Program-made: the position numbers and the translations under genes
Notes under the pieces: model-generated
What the model was told of the DNA's origin: nothing
The model's database searches: none
Seen by the model: the letters and a program-made list of their open reading frames with translations, nothing else
Shown here: piece by piece, positions 50,929 to 60,523 of the stretch
Position numbering within the stretch: the stretch's first letter is position 1
Layout of the letters: the number at the start of each line of letters is the position of its first letter
Origin: Opitutaceae bacterium TAV5
GTDB lineage: Bacteria; Verrucomicrobiota; Verrucomicrobiia; Opitutales; Opitutaceae
Reading direction: 5' to 3'
NCBI GenBank assembly: GCA_000242935.3
Contig: CP007053.1
Coordinates: 1,984,001 to 2,048,000 of the forward strand
Length of the DNA: 64,000 nt

Positions 50929-52911
50929 ATGCTCCACATTGCCACCCTGCGCCGCGCCCTCGTGCTGAGCCTCGCGCTTCCGTTCACGCACCTCGCCACC
51001 GCCGAACCGGAATCCGGATTCGTCGTCGAGGAGACGACCATCGCCAGAATCCATGAAGCGATCCTCGCCCGGAAACTCACGGCCACCGAACTCGTCAAGC
51101 TCTACCTGGCCCGGATCAAGGCCTACAACGGCCAGGGCGTGGAATCGCCCGAAGGGTGGTACGGTCCGTCGAAATTCATCGCGCACGCCAAGGGCATCAA
51201 CGCCCTCGCGACCCTCAACCTGCGCCCGGCCACGCTCAAGGCATGGGGCTTCGACGACCATCATGCCCGCAGCATGACAGACAAGACCGACGCCGATCCC
51301 TCCATGCCGGATGCGCTCGAAGTCGCGGCGCGCCTCGACGCCGAATTCGCCCGCACCGGCAAGCTGGCCGGGCCGCTCCACGGCGTCGTCATGGCGATCA
51401 AGGACCAGTACGACACCTTCGACATGCGGACCACCTCCGGCACCGACGCCTTCTACGCCAACGACCGCCCGCCGCAGGACGCCACCTTCGTCGCCCGCCT
51501 CCGCGCCGCCGGGGCGATCATCCTCGCCAAGGCCAACGTCGCCGAGGATGCCTCCGGCGCCCCCCGCAGCGCGTTCGGCGGCGCCTTTCTCAACCCCTAC
51601 GACACCGAACGCAGCCCGGGCGGATCGAGTTCCGGCTCCGGTTCGTCGGTGGCGGCCAACCTCGTCACCGCCGCCATCGGCGAGGAAACGACGACTTCCG
51701 TTCGCAGCCCGGCGCACTGGAATTGCGCCGTCGGCCTCGCGCCGACCCAGGAACTCGTCAGCCGCCACGGCATGATGGGCATGGGACTCAACACCCGCGT
51801 CGGCACGATCACCCGCACCGTCGACGACACGGCCCGCATCCTCACCGTCATCGCCGGCTACGATCGCAAGGACCCGATGACCGCGTTCACCCGCGGCCGC
51901 ATGCCGGAAAAACCCTACGAAAGCTTCACCGGGGAACGCAGCCTCAAGGGCCTGCGCATCGGTGTCGTCCGCGAATACATGGACAAGGCCGCCTTCGCCA
52001 AGGCCGACGAGGAGAGCATCGATATCGTCAACCGCGCCATCGAGGACCTGCGCAAGCTCGGCGCCACCATCGTGGACCCGGGCGAGCACGGAGAACTCTT
52101 CACCCCCTACATTCGCGCGCTGGCCCCGGCCCTGTTCAACATCACCCTCGCCCGGCAGCATCCCGAACAGTTCCCGCTCGATGCCGACGGCAATCCCGCC
52201 ACCGACCAGATCGCCACCCTGCTCGACATGACCGTCGATCCCTCTCTGGCTCCCGGCAACTTCACGCTCCGGGACCTCGGAACCGGCGTGGGCCGCACTC
52301 CCGGCGAGGCCAAATTCGAAAAAAACCTCTACTGGCGGCTGCGCGGCGACGCCAACATCGGATCGATCGCCGACCGCGCCGCGAAGGCCAATTTTTATCA
52401 CGATCCCGCCTTCCCCGAGCGCAAGCCGCCCCTGCTGGCGACAGACGCGGAAAAAATCCTCGACACCACCACGCGCCTGCAACGCCGCTTCGCCGTCCAG
52501 CAAATCATTCTCCATGCCTTTGCCGACCTCGATCTCGATGCGGTCGTCTACCCCACCGGCACGCTGCCGCCCACGAAACTCGGCTCTCCGCCCGAGCCCC
52601 CGGTCAACGGCCGCACCGCACTGTGGACCTTTCTCGGGACACAAGGCTTCCCCGCGATCTGCATCCCCGCCGGTTTCACCACGCATGTCTACGATCGCGA
52701 ACGCGACCCCGCCGCTCCGCCCGACGCGCCCCTCGCCACGGTCGCCTCCCGCCTCGTCGGCCCCGTACCCGCCACGCTGCCCGTCGGCGTCGATTTTCTC
52801 GGCATCCCTTACAGCGAACCGGTGCTCCTCCGGATCTCCGCCGCCTACGAAGCGGCCACCGGCCACCGCTCGCCGCCGCCCGACTTCGGCCCTCTCGCCT
52901 CCTCCCGCTGA
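50929..52911 (+). CDS. Exported amidase-signature enzyme 1
   Basis: This 660-residue protein has a signal peptide (about 1-25, HLATA) and an amidase-signature fold. The Ser-cisSer-Lys triad is readable: Lys158 in MAIKDQYDT, the cis-Ser at about 233-235 in SPGGSSSGSG, and the nucleophile at Ser257 in GEETTTSVRSPA. The usual DTGGS before the nucleophile is replaced by ETTTS, which changes the oxyanion-hole glycines. The protein is about 150 residues longer than typical bacterial amidases because of an insert near residues 75-130 and a C-terminal extension. It is about 33 bp upstream of amidase 2, which it resembles. The substrate is unknown. Confidence 0.88.
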   Translation: MLHIATLRRALVLSLALPFTHLATAEPESGFVVEETTIARIHEAILARKLTATELVKLYLARIKAYNGQGVESPEGWYGPSKFIAHAKGINALATLNLRPATLKAWGFDDHHARSMTDKTDADPSMPDALEVAARLDAEFARTGKLAGPLHGVVMAIKDQYDTFDMRTTSGTDAFYANDRPPQDATFVARLRAAGAIILAKANVAEDASGAPRSAFGGAFLNPYDTERSPGGSSSGSGSSVAANLVTAAIGEETTTSVRSPAHWNCAVGLAPTQELVSRHGMMGMGLNTRVGTITRTVDDTARILTVIAGYDRKDPMTAFTRGRMPEKPYESFTGERSLKGLRIGVVREYMDKAAFAKADEESIDIVNRAIEDLRKLGATIVDPGEHGELFTPYIRALAPALFNITLARQHPEQFPLDADGNPATDQIATLLDMTVDPSLAPGNFTLRDLGTGVGRTPGEAKFEKNLYWRLRGDANIGSIADRAAKANFYHDPAFPERKPPLLATDAEKILDTTTRLQRRFAVQQIILHAFADLDLDAVVYPTGTLPPTKLGSPPEPPVNGRTALWTFLGTQGFPAICIPAGFTTHVYDRERDPAAPPDAPLATVASRLVGPVPATLPVGVDFLGIPYSEPVLLRISAAYEAATGHRSPPPDFGPLASSR

Positions 52912-52943
52912 CGCCCTTTCCACTTCCCGATCACCGTTCCGCC

Positions 52944-54944
52944 ATGTGTTCACGTTTCCACTACACTCCACGCCGCGCTCTCCTGAGCCTGGCCATGCTC
53001 GCCGTCGCTCTCGCGCCCGGCGCCGGTTTCGCCGCGGCCGCGGAGACCCCGCCCGCCTTTCATGTCGAGGAGGCGACCATCGCCGACATCCAGCAAGCCA
53101 TCCTCGCCAAAAAACTCACGACTACCGAACTCGTGCACCTCTACCTCGCCCGCATCAAGGCGTACAACGGCCCCGGCGTGGAAATGCCCGATGGACCGCT
53201 CGCGCCTGTCAAACCCGTGCAGCACGCCAAGGGCGTGAATGCCCTGATCACGCTGAACCTGCGCCCCGCCACCCGCCAGGCCCTCGGTTTCGACGATCAC
53301 AAGGCACGCAGCCTCACCGACACCGCCGATGACGATCCGCGCATGCCCGACGCCCTCGAAACCGCCGCCGCCCTCGACGCCGCCTTCGCGAAGACCGGCC
53401 AGCTCGCCGGCCCGCTGCACGGCGTCGTCATCGCCGTGAAGGACCAGTACGACACCTTCGACCTGCGCACCACCTCCGGCGCCGACGCCTTTTACGCCAA
53501 CGACCGTCCGCCCGACGACGCCACCTTCGTCGCCCGCCTGCGGGCCGCCGGCGCGATCATCCTCGCGAAGACCAACATGGGCGAATACGCCGCCGGCATC
53601 CGCAGCGCCTTCGGCGGCACCACCGTGAATGCCTACGACACCTCCCGCGTGCCCGGCGGCTCGAGCGGCGGCGCTGGCGTGGCCACCGCGATGAGCTTCG
53701 TCACCGTTTCCATCGGCGAGGAATCGGGCCCCTCGATCCGCGCCCCGTCCACCTACTCCAACGCCGTCGGCATTTCCCCCACCCAGGAACTCGTCAGCCG
53801 CGACGGCTTGATCAACAATGGCCTCAACACCCGCACCGGCCCCATCGCCCGCACCGTCGAGGACGCCGCCCGCGTCCTCAGCGTCATCGCCGGCTACGAT
53901 CCCAAGGACGAAATGACCGCCTTCGCCGTCGGCCGCACGCCCGACGCGCCCTACGAAACCTTCACGCACGAAAAAAGCCTGCAGGGCCTGCGCATCGGCG
54001 TCGTGCGCGAATACATGGACAAAAAGGTTTTCGCCGAGCCGATCTACCACCCGAGCATCGACCGCGTGAACGAGGCCATCGAGGACCTGCGCAAGCTCGG
54101 CGCCACCCTTGTCGAAGGCGGCCCCGACGGGCTGTTCACCGACACCATCCGGCGCTACGGTCCCAAGGTGAACAACGCCACCTGGACGAAGCTCCACCCC
54201 GAACTGTTCCCCGTCGATGCCGACGGCAAGCCGGTCGGGGATCATCTCTCCACGCTGGTGGCCCTTTCCCTCGACCCGTCCAAAGTCCCCGGCTCCCTCA
54301 CCATGCGGGACTTTGTCGACGCCACCGCCGATGCCACGGGTGAAAGCCGCTACGGCTTCACCTGGTACCTGCAGGAACGCGGCGACGCCAACATCCGCAC
54401 GATGGAAGACCTGATCGGCAAGGCCAACTTCTTCACCGACACCGCCGAGGCCGACAAGCGTATCACGCTGGGGAATACCAACAAGCCCCGCGTGTACGAG
54501 ACCGCGTACCGACTCCAGCGCCGGTTCGCCGTCCAGCAAATCGTGCTCGCCTGCATGGCCGAACAAAAACTCGACGCCATCGTCTATCCCACGAGCAACC
54601 TCTCTCCCCGCGTCATCGGCATGCCCCGCGATCCCAACGCGTACGGCATCGGCAACTACGGCCTGTGGAACTTTATTCCCGCGCAGGGCTTCCCGGCCAT
54701 CACCGTGCCGGCGGGTTTCACCACCGAGGTTTACGATCGCGTGCCTGATCCCGACGCGCCGGCTCCGGCCGGGGGCGGCGACGCCCCGGTAAAAATCATC
54801 GGCCCGGTCAAGGCGGAGCTGCCGGTCGGCGTCGATTTTCTCGGCCGGCCGTTCAGCGAACCTCTCCTCCTGAAAATCGCCGCGGCCTACGAAAGCGCGA
54901 CGAAACACCGTCGCCCGCCGCCTGATTTCGGACCGGTTCCCTGA
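52944..54944 (+). CDS. Exported amidase-signature enzyme 2
   Basis: The ATG at 52944 gives 666 residues: signal peptide (about 1-33), then an amidase-signature core with Lys166 (IAVKDQYDT), cis-Ser at about 240-241 (PGGSSGGAG) and Ser264 in GEESGPSIRAPS. The canonical DTGGS is ESGPS here, another unusual change at the oxyanion hole. It is the closest relative of amidase 1, with the same insert (AHAKGVNAL type, DDHKARSLTD) and C-terminal block (LPVGVDFLGRPFSEP). A recent tandem duplication is likely. It is probably co-transcribed with amidase 1. The longer frame upstream of 52944 is the amidase 1 gene read out of frame. Confidence 0.88.
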   Translation: MCSRFHYTPRRALLSLAMLAVALAPGAGFAAAAETPPAFHVEEATIADIQQAILAKKLTTTELVHLYLARIKAYNGPGVEMPDGPLAPVKPVQHAKGVNALITLNLRPATRQALGFDDHKARSLTDTADDDPRMPDALETAAALDAAFAKTGQLAGPLHGVVIAVKDQYDTFDLRTTSGADAFYANDRPPDDATFVARLRAAGAIILAKTNMGEYAAGIRSAFGGTTVNAYDTSRVPGGSSGGAGVATAMSFVTVSIGEESGPSIRAPSTYSNAVGISPTQELVSRDGLINNGLNTRTGPIARTVEDAARVLSVIAGYDPKDEMTAFAVGRTPDAPYETFTHEKSLQGLRIGVVREYMDKKVFAEPIYHPSIDRVNEAIEDLRKLGATLVEGGPDGLFTDTIRRYGPKVNNATWTKLHPELFPVDADGKPVGDHLSTLVALSLDPSKVPGSLTMRDFVDATADATGESRYGFTWYLQERGDANIRTMEDLIGKANFFTDTAEADKRITLGNTNKPRVYETAYRLQRRFAVQQIVLACMAEQKLDAIVYPTSNLSPRVIGMPRDPNAYGIGNYGLWNFIPAQGFPAITVPAGFTTEVYDRVPDPDAPAPAGGGDAPVKIIGPVKAELPVGVDFLGRPFSEPLLLKIAAAYESATKHRRPPPDFGPVP

Positions 54945-55374
54945 GGAGGCATATCCCTCCTGTTGAAACCGATGGCGGAGAGGAGCGGCGGCGTCCCTGC
55001 CGCCGGACGAGCCGGGTGTCCCGCGGGTTTTATGGTTTGTTGCGTGGCGGGGCATTTCGGCATGCGTCCGGCGGCAAGGACGCCGCCGCTCCCGGTGGAG
55101 AATGGCAAATGACGACGGAGCTCCAAGGGCGGAGATGGCATCGCCGGTGGCGATGGTCGGAAGGGCTGACCAACGGGAAATTGGCCAACCCCTCCCGCAT
55201 GTGCAGGTCCATTCGTCATTCGCAATTTGTCATTCGCCATTCCTCGCACCCGTCCGTCGCGGTGCGGCCGCGCCTTTGCGATTCACTTTCGGGTTTTGGG
55301 GCGGGCCAATCCGGGCAATCCGTGATTCCTGAAAACAGGCTTGTCGGGCGTTCAGGAGAACGCCGCCTCCATCC
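54945..55374. other. Convergent intergenic region with repeats
   Basis: These 430 bp lie between two convergent amidase genes. They contain the 111-bp inverted repeat at 54982-55092 and a second inverted pair, GAATGGCAAATGACGA near 55103 against ATTCGTCATTCGCAATTTGT and a following CATTCGCCATTC near 55213-55245. No gene is recognised. Confidence 0.5.
54982..55092. repeat. 111-bp inverted-repeat element
   Basis: Arms of 28 nt (54982-55009 and 55065-55092) are complementary with a single mismatch (GGAGCGGCGGCGTCCCTGCC and the following GCCGGACG against its complement). The 55-nt centre is TTTGTTG-containing and not itself palindromic. The size equals that of the 110-bp elements near 30 kb, but the sequence is unrelated. 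It looks like a MITE- or REP-like unit at a gene end. Confidence 0.8.
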
Positions 55375-56952
55375 TCAGGGGCCGAGCGGGGGCACGGTCG
55401 GCGGGGGGCGGCGGTGCCGGGTCGCCTGCTCGTAAGCATAGGCATACTGGATGAGTTTCGCCTCGCTCCACTCGCGGCCGACGATCTGCAGGCCGAAAGG
55501 AATCCCTTCGGCAAAGCCCGCCGGCACGGAAATCGCCGGCCACCGCAGCGTGCTGGCGATGCTGGTCAGGCTGCCGCCGGCCCCGCCCGCGCCGGGGCGC
55601 GGGTTGTCCACCTTCTGCGTGTTGCGGTCTCCGTTGATGACCGGGAGCTGTGTGGTGACCGGCATGACAAAAGCGTCGAGACCGGCGGCCTCCATCGCGC
55701 GGATGAACGCGTCGCGGTAACGCTGCTCGACCTTCCTGCACTCGAGGGTGGCCGGGTCCTCGTCGGCGGGCAGCGAGGCGGCCGCCTCTTCCCAGAACGC
55801 CTGGTGCAGCGGATGCACCAGACGGCTGTCCGCGATGTCCTTGACAGATGGATACGGGATATCCGGCCGGGTCGCGAGGAAGCGCGTCATGTCCTCCAGA
55901 AACTGCGCGGCCGTCTGGTGGGAGGGCGGCAGCGCCGCGAAATCCGGCACGGTGAAAGGATCGATGACTTCGGCCCCGGCCGCCTTGAGCTCGTCGATGG
56001 CCTTTTCGAAGGCGTCCCGGATGCCGGGATGGGCGGGCCGGGCGGCGAACGCCTCGCGCAGCACCCCGATGCGCGCGCCCTTGAGGCCGTCTTTCCGGAG
56101 AAAGGCCGTCCAGGTTTCCGGGATGTGGCCCGCGGCGTTCAGGCTGGCCGGGTCGCCCGCATCGGGGCCGGCCATCACATCGAGCAAAAGCGCCAGATCG
56201 GTGACGGTGCGTGTCATCGGGCCGACCGTGTCGCGAAGGCTGCTGTTGGGGGTCATGCCCGCGCGCGGCACGAGGCCCACGGTCGTGCGGATGCCGGCGA
56301 GCGCGTTGGCCGAGGACGGGTTGCGGATCGAGCCGCCGGTATCGGTGCCGATGCCGAGCACGCCGAAGTTCGCGGCGATGGAGGCGCCGGTGCCGCCGGA
56401 GGATCCGGCCGTGGCGTAAGCAGTGTTGTAGGGGTTGCGCGCGAAACCGCCGAGCACGGAGTTGATGTTGTCGGCCCCGCCCTTGGTGAATTCCGAGAGC
56501 GAGGACTTCGCGAGGATGATGCCGCCGGCGGCCTTGATCCGCGCGATGAGCGGCGCGTCGGCCGGCGGGTAATAATTTTTCCAGCCCTGGAAGCCCGCCG
56601 TCATCGGCATGCCGGCCACGTCGATGCAATCCTTCACGATCACCGGAATGCCGTGGAGGGAGCCCGAAAGCTGGCCGCTGGCCGCAAACGCGGCGTCGAG
56701 CCGGTCGGCCTCGTCGAGCGCGTGCGGGTTCACGTTGATGATCGAGTTCAGGTAAGGACCGCGCTTGTCGTAGGCCTCGATCCGCGCGAGGTAGCCGGCG
56801 ACGACCTGGTGCGCGGTGAGTTCGCCCGAAAGGTAGGCGGCGCGGATATCCGCGACGGTCGCCTCCTCGAGCGAAAGCGCGCGAACAGGCGAGGCAATGA
56901 CCAGAAGCCACAACGTCGTGGCACAGAGCGGCAGGAAGCGAAACCGGTTCAT
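55375..56952 (-). CDS. Exported amidase-signature enzyme 3 (canonical motif)
   Basis: The ATG at 56952 gives 525 residues, the normal length of bacterial amidases, with a signal peptide (about 1-24, SPVRA). The triad is complete and canonical: Lys107 (VIVKDCID), Ser184 (TAGSSGGTG) and Ser208 in GIGTDTGGSIRNPSS. Other family blocks are AGGIILAKSSLSEF, GPMTRTVTDLALLLD and FAEGIPFGLQIVG. It hydrolyses an amide bond in the periplasm. The specificity cannot be told. It is divergent from amidase 4 (197 bp) and convergent with amidase 2. A longer frame to 57066 adds no signal-like sequence. Confidence 0.92.
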   Translation of the reverse strand: MNRFRFLPLCATTLWLLVIASPVRALSLEEATVADIRAAYLSGELTAHQVVAGYLARIEAYDKRGPYLNSIINVNPHALDEADRLDAAFAASGQLSGSLHGIPVIVKDCIDVAGMPMTAGFQGWKNYYPPADAPLIARIKAAGGIILAKSSLSEFTKGGADNINSVLGGFARNPYNTAYATAGSSGGTGASIAANFGVLGIGTDTGGSIRNPSSANALAGIRTTVGLVPRAGMTPNSSLRDTVGPMTRTVTDLALLLDVMAGPDAGDPASLNAAGHIPETWTAFLRKDGLKGARIGVLREAFAARPAHPGIRDAFEKAIDELKAAGAEVIDPFTVPDFAALPPSHQTAAQFLEDMTRFLATRPDIPYPSVKDIADSRLVHPLHQAFWEEAAASLPADEDPATLECRKVEQRYRDAFIRAMEAAGLDAFVMPVTTQLPVINGDRNTQKVDNPRPGAGGAGGSLTSIASTLRWPAISVPAGFAEGIPFGLQIVGREWSEAKLIQYAYAYEQATRHRRPPPTVPPLGP

Positions 56953-57149
56953 AAAGAGGGGGCGGGAGACCGGGCCAGCACGGGGGGTGCCAGCGCCCCG
57001 CCGCATCGCATCGCGTGAAAAAATCTGTAGCGGCGGGCCGGCCGCATGGAAAATTACTCCAGTCATGCGCTCCGTGGCTCCGGCGGCATTTCTGGCACAG
57101 GCTCCGCTGGGAGGGGAGCCACGCAGTGTTTTGGTACTGCCACGTCATC

Positions 57150-58802
57150 ATGAAATCCACACTCCGGTTTCTCCTCGCCCTCCTTGCTCTGGCAGCGCCG
57201 GCCGGCGCGCGCGCCGCGGAAATCGCCCTCGCCGACGCCACCATCGCGGAGCTCAACGCCGCCTTTTCGCAAGGCACGCTTACCGCCGAAAAACTCACTG
57301 AAATCTATCTCGCCCGCATCGCGGCCTACGACAAGCAGGGACCGGCCATCAACGCCGTCATCACCCTCAACCCGAGGGCGCTCGAGGAGGCCCGGGCGCG
57401 TGACGCCGAACGGCGGGAGGGCAAGGTGCGTGGACCGCTTCACGGCATCCCGATCGTCCTGAAAGACAATTACGACACCTTCGATCTGCCCACCACCGCC
57501 GGCTCCCAGTTGCTCGAAGGCTCGATCCCGCCGGATGACGCCTTTGTGGTGAAAAAGCTGCGCGACGCCGGCGTTGTCATCCTCGCCAAGGTCAACCTCG
57601 GCGAGTTCGCGTCGGGCGGCGGCAGCGTCAGCGGCGCGACCGATCCCGCGGTCATCAAGGCCGGCACGGTCCCCAACGGTTTCAGTTCGATGGGACTCCA
57701 GACCCTCAATCCGCACGATCTCGCCCGCGGCCCCGCCGGCTCCAGCGGCGGCACGGGCGTCTCCATCGCCGCCGCCTTCGCCCAGTTCGGGCTGGGCACG
57801 GACACGGCCGCATCGGTGCGCGGACCGTCCTCGGCCAACGGGATCGTCGGACTGAAAACGACCCACGGCCTCCTCAGCCGCGACGGCGTCGTGCCGCTGG
57901 CCCTCACGTTCGACACCGTCGGTCCGATGGCGCGCAGCGTCTACGACGTAGCCGTCGCCCTCGGGGCCATGACCGGCGTGGACCCCGCCGACGACTCCAC
58001 CCGGAAAGGCATCGGCCAGGCCGAAACCGACTACACGCAGTTTCTCCGGACCGGTTCGCTCAAAGGCGCGCGCATCGGCATCGCCCGCGATTTCACGGGG
58101 CAAGATCCCGAGGTCGATCGCATCGTCGAAGAGGCGATCGTCACGCTTGAGAAACGGGGCGCGGTTATTGTCGACCCGGTCAGGTTTCCCGATTTTGCGC
58201 TGCAATCCCGGCAGGGCATTTTCAACGTGGTGCGCACCGCCGAGTTCAAGGCGCAAATCGCCGATTATCTCAAAACCCTGGGGCCCGGATATCCGAAGAC
58301 ACTGGATGACCTCGCGGCCAGGGCCAATGATCCGGGAAGCGGTTACCGCAGCCCCGAAAAAGCCTACGCCCTGAACTACTCGGCGACCACGGCTCTCGAC
58401 CTGGACGATCCGGTCTACCTCGCGGCCAGGAACCAGGGAGTGGCGCTCATCAAGGCCACGGTCGAAGCCGTCTTCGATCGCCATCAGCTCGACGCCATCC
58501 TTTATCCGACCTCTCCCCGCCCCGCCAGCCTGATTGTGCCCGTGGAGCGGAGCGGACCGCGCGAAGCCGGCAGCGCCGGCGCAGGCTCCGCCCTGAACCT
58601 GGCCAACCTGAGCGGCTTCCCCGATCTGGTCATCCCCGCCGGCCTGACCGGCAACGGATTGCCCGTGACAATCTCGTTTCTCGGCCGCGCTTTCAGCGAA
58701 GCCAGGCTTCTGGGCTACGGTTACGACTTCGAACAGGCCACCCGCGCGCGGGTCTTGCCGAAACACACGCCCGCGCTTCCGGGTGACGTCATCACGTACT
58801 GA
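57150..58802 (+). CDS. Exported amidase-signature enzyme 4
   Basis: The ATG at 57150 gives 550 residues with a strong signal peptide (about 1-23, ARAAE). The triad is Lys105 (IVLKDNYDT), Ser198 (PAGSSGGTG) and Ser222 in GLGTDTAASVRGPSS, where the GG of DTGGS is AA. The C-terminal block (FPDLVIPAGLTGNGLPVTIS, GYGYDFEQATR) is typical of the family. It is divergent from amidase 3. Its stop lies 11 bp inside the convergent Wzz-like gene (58792), so the two genes overlap tail to tail. It resembles exported amidases of unknown specificity. Confidence 0.92.
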   Translation: MKSTLRFLLALLALAAPAGARAAEIALADATIAELNAAFSQGTLTAEKLTEIYLARIAAYDKQGPAINAVITLNPRALEEARARDAERREGKVRGPLHGIPIVLKDNYDTFDLPTTAGSQLLEGSIPPDDAFVVKKLRDAGVVILAKVNLGEFASGGGSVSGATDPAVIKAGTVPNGFSSMGLQTLNPHDLARGPAGSSGGTGVSIAAAFAQFGLGTDTAASVRGPSSANGIVGLKTTHGLLSRDGVVPLALTFDTVGPMARSVYDVAVALGAMTGVDPADDSTRKGIGQAETDYTQFLRTGSLKGARIGIARDFTGQDPEVDRIVEEAIVTLEKRGAVIVDPVRFPDFALQSRQGIFNVVRTAEFKAQIADYLKTLGPGYPKTLDDLAARANDPGSGYRSPEKAYALNYSATTALDLDDPVYLAARNQGVALIKATVEAVFDRHQLDAILYPTSPRPASLIVPVERSGPREAGSAGAGSALNLANLSGFPDLVIPAGLTGNGLPVTISFLGRAFSEARLLGYGYDFEQATRARVLPKHTPALPGDVITY

Positions 58803-59805
58803 ATACGGAGCGACGCTGCACGCTCGCCGCCGTCCGCTCTCCCCTTGACAGCCCGCATGCCAGAGCCAGGCAAAGACCCAGCGCCGCCCCAGCGCACAGG
58901 ATCAGCGAGACATCCGGCGCGATATAGTCGCCCTCGCGCGCAGGCACAGCAGAGGAAATCCGCCGCACGGGGGATGTTATCCGGAGTACCGCGCGCTCCT
59001 TCTCCCTCTGTATCCAGAAAATAACATCGCCATGATTCTTTCGGGTTTCCCGGAGGCTTTTTTCCAGCCATTGCCTCTCTTCTTCACGAATCGTCGCCCC
59101 TGCCGCCTGTTTCATACGGAACTCCTGCAACTCGCGTTCGATGGTCTCGATCGTCTCTGTTTGCGTCTCGGCCAGCTCCTCGAGCCGTTTGAAAAAGGCA
59201 ATTCTGTCGTCCATTTTTCGCCGCGCCGCCTCCGTCATGATTTCATCCGCCAGGAGGTCGGCGACCCAGGCGGCAACATGCCTGTCCGGATGCCGGTACT
59301 CGACCGCGATCAACAGACTCTTCGGATAAACGACGAACTTCCGGTTGCGTTCCAGAATCTCGAGCGGCAAGGGCGCAGGGCCATCTTGCTTTGTCTGATA
59401 CGGCTGCATGAAGCGCCGGAAAAGTTCCCTCCGGTGTTGCTGCGTGGAGGCGGGGCCGGGATCGGTGAGCATACGCGTCAGCATCCACTTGGCAGGCGCA
59501 TGGTCCTCCACCACCTTGAGCATTGATTTCCGGTCAAACGTCCCTACCCGCGCTTCGAAAGGCGATTTCGGAAGAAGGCCGTCTCCGGTCGTGACGGTCA
59601 ACATCTGCATGGTCGCCGTAGCGCGGTAAACCTTCGGCTGGCAAAAGGCCCACGCGCCGACGGCGGCGAACGTCGCCAGGAACACGCCCGCCGCAATCCA
59701 CACCCGCGAGCGCAACCGCGCTCCATATGCCGCCAGAGCGCCAATACGGGGCGCGACCACTGCCGGAGCCAGCTCCGGCGTCTCGCCAGGTCTCTCAAGT
59801 TTCAT
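58792..59805 (-). CDS. Wzz/chain-length-determinant-like inner-membrane protein
   Basis: This 337-residue protein has two membrane helices, one near 34-54 (VWIAAGVFLATFAAVGAWAF) and one near 305-325 (LILCAGAALGLCLALACGL). The long periplasmic part between them includes a coiled coil (about 200-275: FFKRLEELAETQTETIETIE). The layout, with YRATATMQML after the first helix, fits Wzz-type polysaccharide co-polymerase proteins, which set glycan chain length. No polymerase or transferase gene is nearby in the window. Its start overlaps the stop of the upstream membrane-protein gene (ATGA), so it is the last gene of a small operon. The family call is moderate. Confidence 0.75.
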   Translation of the reverse strand: MKLERPGETPELAPAVVAPRIGALAAYGARLRSRVWIAAGVFLATFAAVGAWAFCQPKVYRATATMQMLTVTTGDGLLPKSPFEARVGTFDRKSMLKVVEDHAPAKWMLTRMLTDPGPASTQQHRRELFRRFMQPYQTKQDGPAPLPLEILERNRKFVVYPKSLLIAVEYRHPDRHVAAWVADLLADEIMTEAARRKMDDRIAFFKRLEELAETQTETIETIERELQEFRMKQAAGATIREEERQWLEKSLRETRKNHGDVIFWIQREKERAVLRITSPVRRISSAVPAREGDYIAPDVSLILCAGAALGLCLALACGLSRGERTAASVQRRSVFST

Positions 59806-60230
59806 ATCAGGTGCTTTTTTCCGGCGGATGCCCGATTAAAGCGGGAGGCAACGAGAAATGTAGCCAAGCCCGGGATAGCGATGAAAAACGCGACCGGCGG
59901 TATTTGCCACCAGGGCTCCGCAAAATGCCTGTGCCAATAAATCATATAGCCACTCGCCAGGACAAATGCCGCCACGACTGGTGTAATGATATTCCACGGA
60001 CGCCGCCAGAGGCACCTGGTCGGGCTGCCCGGCAGGTAAAGCAATAAAAACCCCGCGTTGGCCGCAACGGCAAACCAGGAGGCTGCGCGGATGGCGCGGA
60101 TCGCGAGGCGAAAAGCTCTGACAGGGTCAAACAACTGGAGCAGGAGCAGCGCCAGATAAAACGCCAGCCAGCCAGCCGCCAGAGCGGCCACGCCTTTCAG
60201 CAATTTCAGTGTCCAGTATTTCATGCTCAT
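59802..60230 (-). CDS. Small multi-pass membrane protein
   Basis: From ATG 60230 (60224 is an alternative) it encodes 142 residues with about four hydrophobic segments, such as AALAAGWLAFYLALLLLQLF, ASWFAVAANAGFLLLYLP, IITPVVAAFVLASGYMIYW and VAFFIAIPGLATFLVASRF. I do not recognise a family. It is translationally coupled to the Wzz-like gene and lies 77 bp downstream of another small membrane protein. It may belong to a cell-surface glycan system, judged from context only. The frame continues upstream to 60470 but that part overlaps the neighbouring gene in another frame. Confidence 0.7.
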   Translation of the reverse strand: MSMKYWTLKLLKGVAALAAGWLAFYLALLLLQLFDPVRAFRLAIRAIRAASWFAVAANAGFLLLYLPGSPTRCLWRRPWNIITPVVAAFVLASGYMIYWHRHFAEPWWQIPPVAFFIAIPGLATFLVASRFNRASAGKKHLI

Positions 60231-60307
60231 GCTCTTGATCGGGGTTTTAATGATTTCTGTCCGGGCATGGATGGTTCGGGCGCTGGCTCCAGCGTCTTGT
60301 CTGCCAT

Positions 60308-60523
60308 CTATTTTATTTTTAATAAATTCAAGGAAAGGAGTATGATTCCAACAACAATCAATGCCGGAGACATGTATCGCATCTCTTTTCCAAATCTTTT
60401 CCTCCATAGCCGCATCTTTTCCGAATCTTTTTCCTTGGGCGGCCAAATGCCATATGCAAGAAGGCCGCAATATATGCCGCCTGCAATGGGGATAATTCCA
60501 TCCAGGTAATCATAGATACTCAT
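60308..60523 (-). CDS. Very small membrane protein (71 aa)
   Basis: The ATG at 60523 follows directly on the stop of the upstream gene and is preceded by a strong Shine-Dalgarno, AAGGAGGAG, that overlaps that stop. The protein has two hydrophobic segments (about 6-26, DGIIPIAGGIYCGLLAYGIW, and about 52-66, SPALIVVGIILLSLN) separated by a basic loop (KEKDSEKMRLWRKRFGKE). The function is unknown. The tight spacing and good ribosome binding site support it as a real gene. Confidence 0.7.
   Translation of the reverse strand: MSIYDYLDGIIPIAGGIYCGLLAYGIWPPKEKDSEKMRLWRKRFGKEMRYMSPALIVVGIILLSLNLLKIK

Noticed and set aside
51156-52943. Upstream extension of the amidase 2 frame (about 596 codons).
   Set aside because: It is the amidase 1 gene read in another frame, full of Arg and Pro. 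The real amidase 2 starts at 52944 with a signal peptide.
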